Part shown: in pieces, positions 1 through 9,900 of the stretch | Position numbering within the stretch: the stretch's first letter is position 1 | Layout of the letters: the number at the start of each line of letters is the position of its first letter | Source of the DNA: a virus | DNA: 32,396 nucleotides | Direction: 5' to 3' (one strand) | Virus record (IMG/VR): IMGVR_UViG_3300009173_000050 | Location: 1-32,396 of that record | Notes under the pieces: generated by a model | Told to the model about the DNA's origin: nothing | The model's input: the letters and a program-made list of their open reading frames with translations, nothing else | The model's database searches: none | Made by a program: the position numbers and the translations under genes

Positions 1-687
1 TGCACCATTAAAAGGCTTTGTGCCAGCACATTGTTCTAATGAAAAACTGGTTGTGGTTATATTATTTGCAACAGGGTGATCACCAACAACATCTGGGCTT
101 CTATATCTTTCACCAACAGTTCCTAACAAATTATAATTAGCTGTATTAGATGTACCAGCTAGGGGTTTTATATGCCCTTTCCAATCATCATGTGAGGCGG
201 TTCCTTTTGTATAACTTCCCCACCGATTCATAATTTCTGGAACTATAGAATCATCTACTTGATCCTGGGTAAAAGATCTAACACCCCAACCCATTACCTT
301 TTCAAATGTAATTCCAACACTAGTTTGCCCGGTATAATCTGCTCCGGAAGAATTTAAATGACTATAAAATTCAGCTGTGTTATCTTCTAATGTTAATACT
401 GTAGATGCACCGGTACTTGCAACGGATTCAACTTTAATCCATTGTCCAACACCCAACATTCCATATTGTTGATGCCTAATAACAAGATAATCGCCGGCAG
501 CAAATACATCATCATATACTCCGGCTCCTGGTGTAGATGTAATAGTTGTAATTTTACCAATATTAGCAGAAGCACCTGAACCGGTTTCAGTTACCGACCC
601 TATATATAATTTTCCACTTTCTGTTGCGGCTAATTCTGTGTTACTACCCAGTGGATATATTCTTACTAATTTTCCATCAGCTGCCAT
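1..687 (-). CDS. fibre-like virion structural protein, 3' end cut by window edge
   Basis: The frame is open from ATG at 687 to base 1 (229 codons) and continues beyond the window. It begins MAADGKLVRIYPLGSNTELA, a start I associate with structural or fibre proteins of marine T4-like phages. Its ATG overlaps the TAA (687-689) that closes the extended frame of the upstream repeat gene, as TAATG, which implies translational coupling. Residues about 193-217 (RYRSPDVVGDHP, then Thr/Ser-rich, ending SLEQ) resemble residues 62-88 of the upstream fibre protein (RLRNDDVGEHP... SIQQEQ). The two neighbours therefore share a module. No enzymatic motif is visible. The likely role is a tail-fibre or baseplate-periphery component; this rests on context and composition. 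Confidence 0.75.
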   Translation of the reverse strand, partial: MAADGKLVRIYPLGSNTELAATESGKLYIGSVTETGSGASANIGKITTITSTPGAGVYDDVFAAGDYLVIRHQQYGMLGVGQWIKVESVASTGASTVLTLEDNTAEFYSHLNSSGADYTGQTSVGITFEKVMGWGVRSFTQDQVDDSIVPEIMNRWGSYTKGTASHDDWKGHIKPLAGTSNTANYNLLGTVGERYRSPDVVGDHPVANNITTTSFSLEQCAGTKPFNGA

Positions 688-932
688 TACGCAATCCTCT
701 TCCAGAATGTATACGCTTGAGAACCCAATGAAGCTAACACTGTTAATCCTGTATATTGATTAGAATAAATTCCGGTGTATTGATTACTATAAATTCCAAG
801 ATAAAACATACTATAAAATCCTTCAAACCCTTGTGAATAAAATCCTTCAAACCCTTGTGAATATATTCCTTGATACCCTTGAGAATAGATCCCTTCATAT
901 TGATTGGAATAAAAACCTGCATATTGGTTTCA
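687..932 (-). other. in-frame continuation of the repeat fibre gene after TGA
   Basis: After TGA (930-932) the frame runs for 80 sense codons to TAA (687-689). It first continues the same octapeptides (such as NQYAG, FYSNQYEG, IYSQGYQG, IYSNQYTG) and then ends in a unique tail, GLTVLASLGSQAYTFWKRIA. The TGA stands where the repeat calls for Ser (Tyr-[Ser]-Asn-Gln-Tyr); TCA to TGA is one substitution. The repeat unit at the break is also four residues short, which suggests repeat recombination. This is either a nonsense mutation, a base-call error or readthrough. The next gene starts on this distal stop, which supports the longer frame as the ancestral one. Confidence 0.8.
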
Positions 933-1377
933 ATACTGTCCTGAATAAATCCCAGAATATGTGCCCGAAAATATTCCTTCAAATGTACCTGAATAAATTC
1001 CTGAATATGTCCCGGAATAAGTACCGGTGTATGCAGGACCTTCAGATGAACCTCGAGGATTAGGTGATTCGCCACCGGACCCATAAGTATGTATGTAAGA
1101 CCCTTCATAATCACCGCGGTAATCACCCATAAACGGTCCGATATATGCACCTACATATCCACCTTGATAACCACCTTGATATCCACCAGAATAACCTTGA
1201 GAATAAAATCCTTCAAAACCACGTGAATATAATCCCGTAAATTGTCCCGAATATATGCCAGTAAATTGTCCTGAATAAATCCCCGCAAATTGTCCTGAAT
1301 ATAATCCTTCATATTGATTGGAATATGTTCCTTCATATCCAGCTGAATATATTCCTTCATATCCTTGAGAATATATT
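745..1377 (-). repeat. tandem 24-bp coding repeats (octapeptide [ILF]YSxx[YF]xG)
   Basis: Degenerate 24-bp units encode about 17 to 19 copies of Y-S-x-[GQ]-[YF]-x-G, with runs of near-identical units around 1230-1300 (IYSGQFTG) and 835-880 (FYSQGFEG). A GGYQ-type variant and a Pro/Gly linker occupy about 1045-1195. The unit length is a multiple of three, so all frames on this strand stay open and produce spurious ORFs. The array could change length by slippage or unequal recombination. Confidence 0.85.
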
Positions 1378-2153
1378 ACATCACCTGTATCTGTTAAATA
1401 ATCTGTATATCCACCTACTTGGGTCCATGTACCGGTTCCAGGTGCAGAGGAGCCTGATACTATTTGATAATGGCCAATAGATTCAACATTAAATAGATAA
1501 TTTCTCCATTCTGCGGCTAATGTTTTAATCTCAGCATCAGACATTTCTTGAACACCATCATTGCCAGTTCTATTAAAAACCGGTCTTGAACCTGAGGTAG
1601 CATTTGGGGCTGTTTTTCTCCATAACTTAAAATCAGTTGAACTATCGGCTCCGGCTTGTCTATAAGTTTCTGCTAAAACATCCCCGCAATAAATCCATGT
1701 ATCTGAATCGGGAGCTGCAGTTCCAAAATAATATCCACCAACAGGATAAGTAGTTGATTTCCAATGAGTGGCAACTCTAGCTAAAATGGTAGTTTGTAAA
1801 TCAGAAGTATTCATTTGTTGTAATTTACCACCAGAAGTAATCCATTTGGTGGGATAAATTACATTAGTTAAACCGGCAGCATTAGATTGTTCTTGCTGAA
1901 TAGACCATGTTGTTGTAGAAAAATTGACTGCAGAAATAGGATGCTCACCTACATCATCATTACGAAGCCTATTATCGAGAGTGCCAGCATTGCCAGAATT
2001 ATTTGCATATGCAGTTGCATTCCCGCGTACATTATACGTCTGATTAGATGCGAACTCCTGCAAAACAAGAGGGACAATCATACTGTCTATTTCTGCACTG
2101 GTCATCTCTTTGAGAGCAGTCCCAGAATTTATTACCTTTAACGGTGATGCCAT
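930..2153 (-). CDS. fibre-like protein with Tyr/Gly octapeptide repeats, ended by an in-frame TGA
   Basis: This encodes 407 aa from ATG 2153. Residues 1-250 are non-repetitive. They include the VGEHP module (62-88) shared with the next gene and three copies of a motif like LKEMTSAEI, LQQMNTSDL and VQEMSDAEI. From about residue 258 the protein becomes tandem octapeptides of the form [ILFT]-Y-S-x-[GQT]-[YF]-x-G, broken by a GGYQ-type stretch and a short Pro/Gly linker. The frame stops at TGA 930-932, but the same repeats continue in frame for 80 more codons to TAA 687-689. The natural product was probably 488 aa. Such repeats suit an extended or adhesive tail appendage. The family is recalled from marine T4-like phages and the exact role is unknown. 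Confidence 0.8.
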   Translation of the reverse strand: MASPLKVINSGTALKEMTSAEIDSMIVPLVLQEFASNQTYNVRGNATAYANNSGNAGTLDNRLRNDDVGEHPISAVNFSTTTWSIQQEQSNAAGLTNVIYPTKWITSGGKLQQMNTSDLQTTILARVATHWKSTTYPVGGYYFGTAAPDSDTWIYCGDVLAETYRQAGADSSTDFKLWRKTAPNATSGSRPVFNRTGNDGVQEMSDAEIKTLAAEWRNYLFNVESIGHYQIVSGSSAPGTGTWTQVGGYTDYLTDTGDVIYSQGYEGIYSAGYEGTYSNQYEGLYSGQFAGIYSGQFTGIYSGQFTGLYSRGFEGFYSQGYSGGYQGGYQGGYVGAYIGPFMGDYRGDYEGSYIHTYGSGGESPNPRGSSEGPAYTGTYSGTYSGIYSGTFEGIFSGTYSGIYSGQY

Positions 2154-2174
2154 TTGTTTTCATCGTCTTTATAA

Positions 2175-2861
2175 TTATGGTCCAAGTCTTGTACCGGCTG
2201 AATTATATATTCCAAAAGCCACCCACGTACTAGTACCAGCCGTGTCGCCACTTCTTAATATATAATTTGCTGCAGCAGAACCCCCGGCAGTTGTTTTAAA
2301 TGCTCCCGCATGCGTAACTGTACCATCGTGGACGATATTTGCATCAATATCTAAATCACCATCCATATCTACTGTACTTGTAAAATGTGCGGCACCATTA
2401 CTCTTTAATCCATCGGAAGCAACCCATTTCCCAACTGTACTATTATATAATATACTGTGTACAGTTGCACCGGGTAAAATTATACCCCCACCTGATGCTG
2501 TTGCATCCGTATGAGCCTTTGCGAAATCTAATGTACCTGTTCCAGAAAACCCTGTTAAAGTAAAGGTAGTTGTTGATGGTACTGTAGCGACTACATATAC
2601 TGCTTCTGCTGTTATACCTGAAGTCCCAGCATTTGTAATAAAAACTTTATCCGAAACAGATAATCCATGTGTCTCAGTTGAATTATTTCTCTGTGAGGTA
2701 ATTGTACCAGAACTGGCATCTGAATCACTATAAACATTACTTGCTAGACCAAAGACCATTGTTTTGTCTTCGGAAACCATTATGGTTGTATCATTATATG
2801 TTCTGGTTCCCTGTACAACTAGATTACCCGTCAAAATAACTGTATTGGCATCTAATGTCAT
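2175..2861 (-). CDS. tail-fibre-like protein, C-terminal part of a frameshifted gene
   Basis: This frame gives 228 aa from the internal ATG 2861. It is open without a stop further upstream to about 3060 and reads fibre-like sequence back to about 2990 (GTANVTGTVNFTN, then NLKGNTHVTGG). The true N-terminus therefore lies in the preceding frame. Typical fibre motifs are visible: NLVVQGTRTYNDTT, an ED-K-MVFG segment, SGGGIILPG, then ILYNSTVGKWVASDGL. The protein ends AANYILRSGDTAGTSTW and GTRLGP. It is probably a host-contact or baseplate-periphery fibre. Taken alone it has no convincing ribosome-binding site and starts inside a conserved-looking stretch, so it is best read as the distal half of one gene spanning 2175-3706. 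Confidence 0.7.
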   Translation of the reverse strand: MTLDANTVILTGNLVVQGTRTYNDTTIMVSEDKTMVFGLASNVYSDSDASSGTITSQRNNSTETHGLSVSDKVFITNAGTSGITAEAVYVVATVPSTTTFTLTGFSGTGTLDFAKAHTDATASGGGIILPGATVHSILYNSTVGKWVASDGLKSNGAAHFTSTVDMDGDLDIDANIVHDGTVTHAGAFKTTAGGSAAANYILRSGDTAGTSTWVAFGIYNSAGTRLGP

Positions 2862-2962
2862 AGATTCTGTTGCAAAGTTTACATAATCAGATACAGAAAC
2901 GTTTGCCCAGGCGCCTCCTGTAACGTGCGTATTACCCTTTAAATTGGTCCTATTTGTGAAGT

Positions 2963-3002
2963 TTACTGTGCCGGTGACGTTAGCTGTACCTGCACGTGTA
3001 GC
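2963..3002 (-). other. frameshift junction joining the two halves of a fibre gene
   Basis: The upstream frame ends at TAA 2963-2965. The downstream frame enters by a -1 shift (equivalent to one missing base), most plausibly near 2990. Coherent fibre sequence continues across the junction with no stop. The window in which a -1 shift is possible is about 3060-2963, and no canonical slippery heptamer lies at the natural join. A one-base deletion or sequencing error is therefore the simplest explanation. Confidence 0.65.
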
Positions 3003-3706
3003 ATGGCATCTCCGGTAGTCGCACCTGTTCCGATTGAAACATTTCCGGAGGTTCCAATATTAACTCTTTCAGTTGATTGTGTTGAAGAGTTACCAGTAAA
3101 AAATCTAATTATATCTTCATCACTCGCATTATCTGTTTGAATTTTTGTATCGCCATCTTGGTCAGCAGGTTCTGCTAAGGGGAAAAAAGAAGTTCCTGTA
3201 TTTCCTTCAAATCTGCTTAAAGTTGTATTCCATCTAATTGCTCCTGTTGTCCCCGAACGTTCAGCACTTGTTCCTACTGGAACAAGTAAAGAAGCGGAGG
3301 AATTAGAACCTACAATTCCACTTACATGGACAGTTCCCCAACGATATGTAGAATTACCAAAATTCTTATCGCCATTTGTATATGGAATAGTATCTGTATC
3401 TACTCTTGCTAAAATAGACAACGTGTCGGCCGCGGCATCACCAATATCAGTGTGTCCACTTAAACTTGTGTCTCCATTAACATTCAAATTTGTATGAATA
3501 AGAACACTTCCGCCTATAACAGCTGAAGACTGAATTCCTAAACCACCATTTGAAGTAAGAGCACCTGTTGTATTAGATGTTGAATTGGTAGTATTAGAAA
3601 CGTGCAATACGTCTTTTCCACCCGCGGTTTGTGTGTACATCAAAAGCTGATTTGAACGCGTTCTCCATAAATCAAACGTATCTGATAACGCTACATTAGC
3701 TGCCAT
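2963..3706 (-). CDS. tail-fibre-like protein, N-terminal part of a frameshifted gene
   Basis: This frame gives 247 aa from ATG 3706, overlapping the end of the 77-aa gene by 11 nt. The N-terminus (MAANVALSDTFDLWRTRSNQ) is one I recognise from structural or fibre proteins of cyanophage-like T4 relatives. Asn/Thr/Gly-rich beta segments follow, then the tail-fibre motif GAIRWNTTLSRFEGN near residue 160. The last residues (about VQLTSPAQ) look out of frame. Shifting by one base near 2990 restores LHV(Q)GTANVTGTVNFTN and leads straight into the downstream frame. The complete protein would be about 510 aa. Function is inferred from composition and position at the distal end of the baseplate operon. 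Confidence 0.75.
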   Translation of the reverse strand: MAANVALSDTFDLWRTRSNQLLMYTQTAGGKDVLHVSNTTNSTSNTTGALTSNGGLGIQSSAVIGGSVLIHTNLNVNGDTSLSGHTDIGDAAADTLSILARVDTDTIPYTNGDKNFGNSTYRWGTVHVSGIVGSNSSASLLVPVGTSAERSGTTGAIRWNTTLSRFEGNTGTSFFPLAEPADQDGDTKIQTDNASDEDIIRFFTGNSSTQSTERVNIGTSGNVSIGTGATTGDAMLHVQVQLTSPAQ

Positions 3707-3929
3707 CTTTATCCTTTTCTAAAACTTTCATTAATAATTTTTCTATATTATCCACAGTAGTTTTTAATCTATTAAATTCTGCCCTATGCACATCCATTTC
3801 TTTAGTAAATTTTTGTGAGGCCTGACGTGATAATCTATGTCTATTTAGGGCTTCTTTATCAGTGGCTAAAAGTGCCTTTGAATGTATGTCCCTAACAAAA
3901 CGTGGATCTTCGGTTTGTACTTTACTCAT
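3696..3929 (-). CDS. small conserved T4-like phage protein of unknown function
   Basis: This encodes 77 aa from ATG 3929. It overlaps the 3' end of the large DUF4815-type gene by 8 nt and the start of the following fibre gene by 11 nt, so it is embedded in the operon. The start contains EDPRFVRDIHSKALLATD, which I associate loosely with small ORFs in marine T4-like phages. Residues about 40-72 are charged with heptad-like Leu/Ile/Val spacing (RLKTTVDNIEKLLMKVLEK) and probably form a coiled coil. It could be an assembly factor or a small linker for the neighbouring fibre. No function can be assigned from sequence. Confidence 0.75.
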   Translation of the reverse strand: MSKVQTEDPRFVRDIHSKALLATDKEALNRHRLSRQASQKFTKEMDVHRAEFNRLKTTVDNIEKLLMKVLEKDKDGS

Positions 3930-6900
3930 CCAATGCTATTGCTCTTAAATCTTTCACTTTAGGAACTTTTAATGTACTAGAAGAAAGTAAACATAACTTA
4001 ATTGAAAATGTTTTAAATTTCTTATAATTAGTTCCGCTTTCATCTATATAATCAATTGAATCCCCAGGAGATTTATATGTAAACTCTTTATAATCTTCTT
4101 CGTTCAAAGAATGAACAGAAGCAGCCGTTTCTTGTGTTAATTGTATATAATCTCTATCATCAAATGATGATGGGTCATCTGGACTTAATACTTTTGCATA
4201 TACGTGTATTTTTGCAGTTTCTGGTTTATAAGCACTGATAACAACTTTTATATCTTCTGCTTCAAAACCATCTTCAAGATTAACTTTTCTTGTAATATAT
4301 TTAGCGTTAATAGGGCCACCTTGTGGATCTAATTCACTACTAATAACAACATTTGCGTAGTTACTGCCGGTGTGTCCCGAATCTGTTATTACTACTGTTG
4401 GGGTTGCTGTATATCCAGACCCTCCATCAGTAATTGTTGTTCCAGTAATTAATCCTGCGGCAACTGATAAAGACATTGTGGCGCCTGTACCATTCCCCCC
4501 AGAAATAGTCGCAACCGCTGAAGATGTATAACTTGACCCTGCATTAACTATATATACCTGTGCATTTGCAATGGCGGCGTTATCAACATCATTTTCAATG
4601 GTTGTTAAACTAAATCTTGAAAGATCAATCATCGGAGAAACAAATTTTGAAGTAGAACGAATTGTAATATGAGCACTAAAACAATTTGCTGTATTGGCTT
4701 TCATTATCATTCGTTCATCAAGATAAACATTTTTATCTCTTTCACCCGTCACATAATTTGTTGATGAATATCCTCCAGCCGTATTAGTAGTCTTATATGC
4801 AAAACCAACTGTTGAACTATCAAATTGCATTAATGATGAATTAAATTTATAAGCATCAGAATAAACATTAGTTGTGGCTGCTGATTGACTAGATGAATTA
4901 GACATCAAGATTATATTACCTTCATTTATTGTTGTAAAATGACATCTATTAACTCTCATCATTAACGATTCGCCTGGAGATGACTGTGGCATTCCTGCAT
5001 TAGTTGGTAAATATAATGTTTCAATATTTGGTTGTTTCGGTATTCTGATATTGGGACTAATCGATGTCGTGCTCAATGGACTCAATCCTTGTATTGCTGT
5101 CCATAACTGATATTCAGAACTATTTGAAATAATAACTAATCCATACTCATCGCCTGGTAAATATATTGGCGCTGGAAATTCAAATGTAGTATAATGAGAT
5201 GCATTTGCCGAATCCGGAGCAGTTAAAACAGTATTAATTTCTTCAGGTCTCATCGCAACTTCTGCATTTGGAATAATGATGCCGGAACTTGGATAACCAT
5301 TAATCATTGGTCTAATTTGTAGTGTTACAGTTAATTGCGGTGTCGAGCTATTAGCAGTTGCTTTTTGTCTAAACCATAAATCTACCGATTTAATAAAAGC
5401 CCCTTCTGGAAAATTACTCTTATTAACTAAAAATGTCTGAGTCATGGGATCCATCCATCCTGATGATCCTTCAACTCTATTAATAGGGCTAGATATTACA
5501 TTTTCATTAGTTACATCTTCTCTTCGTGAAGTAGACGGCCTTGTTGAAACTGAAGAAGGTTCTCTACCATCTACCATTCCTCTTACATGAAAAGTACATT
5601 CTGCGGCCATAGTAGAACTTGCAACTACATCAGATGCATGATCTGTAACCCTTAATAATCTTTCACCTGACTTATGAGCACTACCTGGCAAAGAAAGAAT
5701 ACCCGCAAATTCCCCGGCTTGATTCGTAGCCATATAATCTGCTTGACCTTTTGTTGGAACAGTTCTATTTGATATAACCCCTGATACTCCACTATTTGAA
5801 GTAAGAATAGTTGTTGACCCTGGTGAAAAACTTTGATCTATATCGGCATTGTCACCATTTTGATCTACTGCTTTAATTACTTTAATATATGCTGTCGCGG
5901 TTCCACCTGAAGTAGTTAATTTTGGTAATATAATTTGTGCAACGTTTGAACCTTCAGATATTGTTTCACCTAATTTTAAATGATCTGTTATTGTAACACC
6001 ATTAAGTGTTACAAAAGGCATTGGATAAACATTAGCTGTTACATTATCACCATCAAAAAATATGTAAACATTTGTTGCAGGCTTTAATCCCTTAGCTACA
6101 AAATAAATTCTTTGATCATCTGGAGCATATTGTGAATTAAGCTCATGAGCCTTCATCCAGAAAGTCATAGAAATATCTGTAACCTTATTACCAAGTGATC
6201 TTTTAATTGAATCTGGAATATTTTTTGAAGTTATACCTTTTCGTGTTTGTCCTTGTGAAATAAGATTTGCTTTTCTTATTCCGCTAGAAGTAGAACCGGC
6301 ATCTTTAACACTTATTTCTGGTTCTGGATTGATTTGTTCACCATGCCAATTCTTGGTCCAGTTATCCCACTGTGATCCATGACCACCCCTATATGCACCA
6401 AATTGCCAGTTATCATTTACACCTTCTATATTAACTAATACTTCAGGTCTTGTATTAGTATCAAACCATAAATCAGAATCCGGATATGTTTTAACAGCAC
6501 CAGAAAATTGAGCCAAGGCAAATGGATTAATTGCTTTATAAGTACTTGCTAAAGGTTGATTAACCAAATTAGCAGATGTAAAAGGCAATGTTACTAATTC
6601 TTTCCCAGGTAAATGCCAAGAAACATTATTACTAGATCCGTCTGTCATATGAAAAGAATAATTATCTGTTTTAAACGGAGCTCTTAATTCATTTCTTTCT
6701 ATATCAATTGAACATCTATAATCATTATTAATTACATCACCAACTGAATGTCCTTTAAATCCATCTACTAAAATTCCATTTTTAAATCTATCGCCGGCAG
6801 GATTGAAAAGTGAATCTTGTGTTGATCCGCCAGAAATAGAAGAAGAAACGGTAGAAGATTCCAACATTGATAATGCAGTATAATATTCTAAATTTTCGAT

Positions 6901-9900
6901 TCTTTTTTCTAATTTACCAATATCTCTCATTGTATAACGTCTATTGTCAATATACTTTGTTTTAACATCATCCGTACTAAAAGTATATGGAGGAATAGTT
7001 AACGTATACAATGTCATGGAATCATCATCATCCGGAGGTGAAATTGGTTCTAATGCCGGGATTCCTTTAAGTACTTTAAATTTCTTATCTTTAGATAAAA
7101 CTAATTTATCTTTACGACCCAAATAATATTGTGTGTTAAATTGTAATGTATATTCCGGATCCGGTGTTCCGCCAGCAGAACCTAACTGCGAAGATGGAAT
7201 TGCTTCGTTATTAGATGTTATATCATTTGTCGTGTTAGAACCTTTATCGTTATTCGCTGAATAACGTGTAGGTCTAAAATCTATACAATCCCTTAATTGT
7301 ATTTCTTGGCCAGTTGTGGGACTTGTATATTTTGGAATAGCAGAAAAGTTAAACCCTTTTCTCTTAACACCATCTAATCCATAATGATATCCGGTATTTG
7401 AACTTACGTCAGCATATGATGCAATTGAAAAGTAGCCTGCGGTAGCATCTTGAATTGGAGGTGTCAGAGCCGGATTACTAAAATGATCAACAATTGCTAA
7501 TATTTGTCCTGTGGGAGAAGCACTTCCAGGTTTTAATGTAATGGAAGACCAATCATAATAATTATCTCGTTGTCCGTTATCTAAATCATAATTACTAGTA
7601 ATATCTTTAGCAGTTGTTGAAGTCACATCTCTAAGTGCAGTTAACATTGCTGAACTTACGGGTGCTGCAGGATCTCCGGAATCAATTATATATGCCAAAT
7701 TAACAACATCAGAAATCATTAAATTATCTTTTTTCCCGGCAACTTTATTAGGAGTAGCAAAATGTACTTGTCCTTTAGATATATCTGAATTAGAAGACAA
7801 GCTGGTTGTATTTCCAACTGTTAATGTTTTAGATCTTGGTGAAGCATTTGCTGTTCTAATAGTTGAAGTTACTTCAACTTGATATGCTCCATTCTTTGAA
7901 TTTAAATTTACTGTTGTTTGAGTAGCACTATCAATAGTTGCTGTTCTACCTGTAGCATTATCAAAATTTAATATCTGACCTGCGGTTAATTCATCACCTG
8001 ATACATTATCAATAGGTGGATTAGACGCGTCATCAATTGTTTTTATGGTTATTGTATATAATTCTTTTGCTGTTGATGCTGGTTGTGCTCCAGATCCTAT
8101 AAAGGTACCTGCACTAGTTGATACAGTAGTCGTGCCTGCAATCGGTACAGAAACTACTTGAACTGTTTTAAATGTATAAGTAAGCCCATCAGGTATAGTG
8201 GCCAAAGGTGAAAATGGTAATTGAAATAATAGTGTATTTTTACTTACCCCAGATAATAGAGCTGTTCCCTCAGGATCATTATTAAATTTTGATAACTTAT
8301 CAATATCTGCTCGTGTTGTTTTTACAACATGGGTAGTATTAGCGGCATTTAATTGATCAACAGCTGAATGTTTTACAATTAATGATCCTAAATCTTGAAA
8401 TTTAAAAGAAATAGAAAATGATGAATTTGATAATACCTTTTGCGATAGAGCAGTATTGGCTTTAATGGTATGTTGTGAACCTATAGCAATATATTCCGCA
8501 ACAGTAACTGTATCACTTGAAACAGTAGAGCCGTTTGTGGTATTAACAGTTAATGTAGCACCCTTATATGCATTATTTGCATAAGATGTAATAGTAGCCG
8601 GCACACCTATAGTTGTTAAGTCATCACCTTCACCAGACACCTCTCCAGTGATGGTTTGATCTAAACGTATATCATATATTCGTGAAGAATATACAGAATG
8701 ATAATGTGAAGTATTAGATGAAGATAAATCTGCTTGTTCCCAATCAAACGATCTTACTCTAGCTGTTCCCATTCTCGTTTGATTGTATTTTGTTAATGCA
8801 TTAGTATCGTTGCTCATAGCATTAACAGACGCGGAAGGACAACAATGCAAATCTACAAGTTCATGTTTAGATATATCAAAAGCACCTAAAACATTTTTAA
8901 GATATAAGGAATTACCATAATCTGATGCAATAATATAATCTGATACATTTGCAGTATCACGACCTCTTTCTACATCAATATATTGTGTTGCAATACTTTC
9001 ATATTCATAACCTTTTACATATGCTTTTCCTGCTTCTAATCCTACTGAAAGTAAAGCAGTATTACCTTTTTTATGAGATTTTAATTGAATTCCAAATGGC
9101 CGTACTGTATACGAACCCGACTCATCATATGTTCTCCGTGCTAATGTTTTTTCAAGTTCACCATACATTGGGAATTTAGTTTCGGAAACCTTTACACCAT
9201 CTTCCATCCTAACTAATTCTATAAATTTTTCCCCAGCAAATTCTGTAATAGTACTAGAAGTCTTTGTAATAGTTCCATCTGTGGCAACTACTTGAGTTAC
9301 AATATCTAGAGATGATAACGTCAAAAGCATTTTAAATCTGTCAGCACCAGGTGCAGCATAATTAGCAGTACCCTGTGCATTATCTAAAATAGACGAGTCA
9401 TCATCTGTTTGAACAATAGATTCTGCTACTGTTAATCCAATTCTTTTGGTTGGGAAATTACTATACTTATCTAAAGCAACAGTTTGCGCAAGAACTATAA
9501 CAAAATACCCACTTACATAAAAGCATCCTTCTGTAATGCTTGCAAGAGAAGCTGTATTTTGAGCATATGCTACACCAGAAGCCCCACTTAAACTGACTGT
9601 ATTAGCTTGTATTGGTGTTGTTTCTAAAGTGGCAATTGTTTCACCATCTAGAAAATTTCCCCCACCCAATTTAGAAAAAATTAATGTGGGTTGATCTGTT
9701 ACAGTAACACCTTCGGCTTGAATAACTAAACCCTTTGCCCCCGATGTTCCACCTGTGATGGTTTTTCCTGCAAATGAATTTACCGTAACAGTGGCGCTAT
9801 CAAATGCGGATTCTAACTTTAAAGAATTAACTTGTGTATTGAGTGTTACATCTCCGCCGAAAACTTTACTGCCTTCTTTGAAGATATGATCACCAAACCT

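Noticed and set aside
687-932. Genome-wide TGA reassignment as the explanation for the internal TGA
   Set aside because: TGA closes other genes cleanly here (30851-30853, 24245-24247, 32378-32380), each overlapping or adjoining the next start, so TGA acts as a normal stop.
743-1360. Additional minus-strand ORFs over the repeat array in other frames, and CRISPR-like periodicity
   Set aside because: The array has 24-bp units, a multiple of three, so all three frames stay open. The units are contiguous and degenerate with no spacers, which fits coding repeats and not a CRISPR array.
2963-3060. Programmed frameshift in the split fibre gene
   Set aside because: No correctly phased slippery heptamer or SD-like element was found at the junction, unlike the gp26/gp51 site. 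A one-base deletion or error is simpler.
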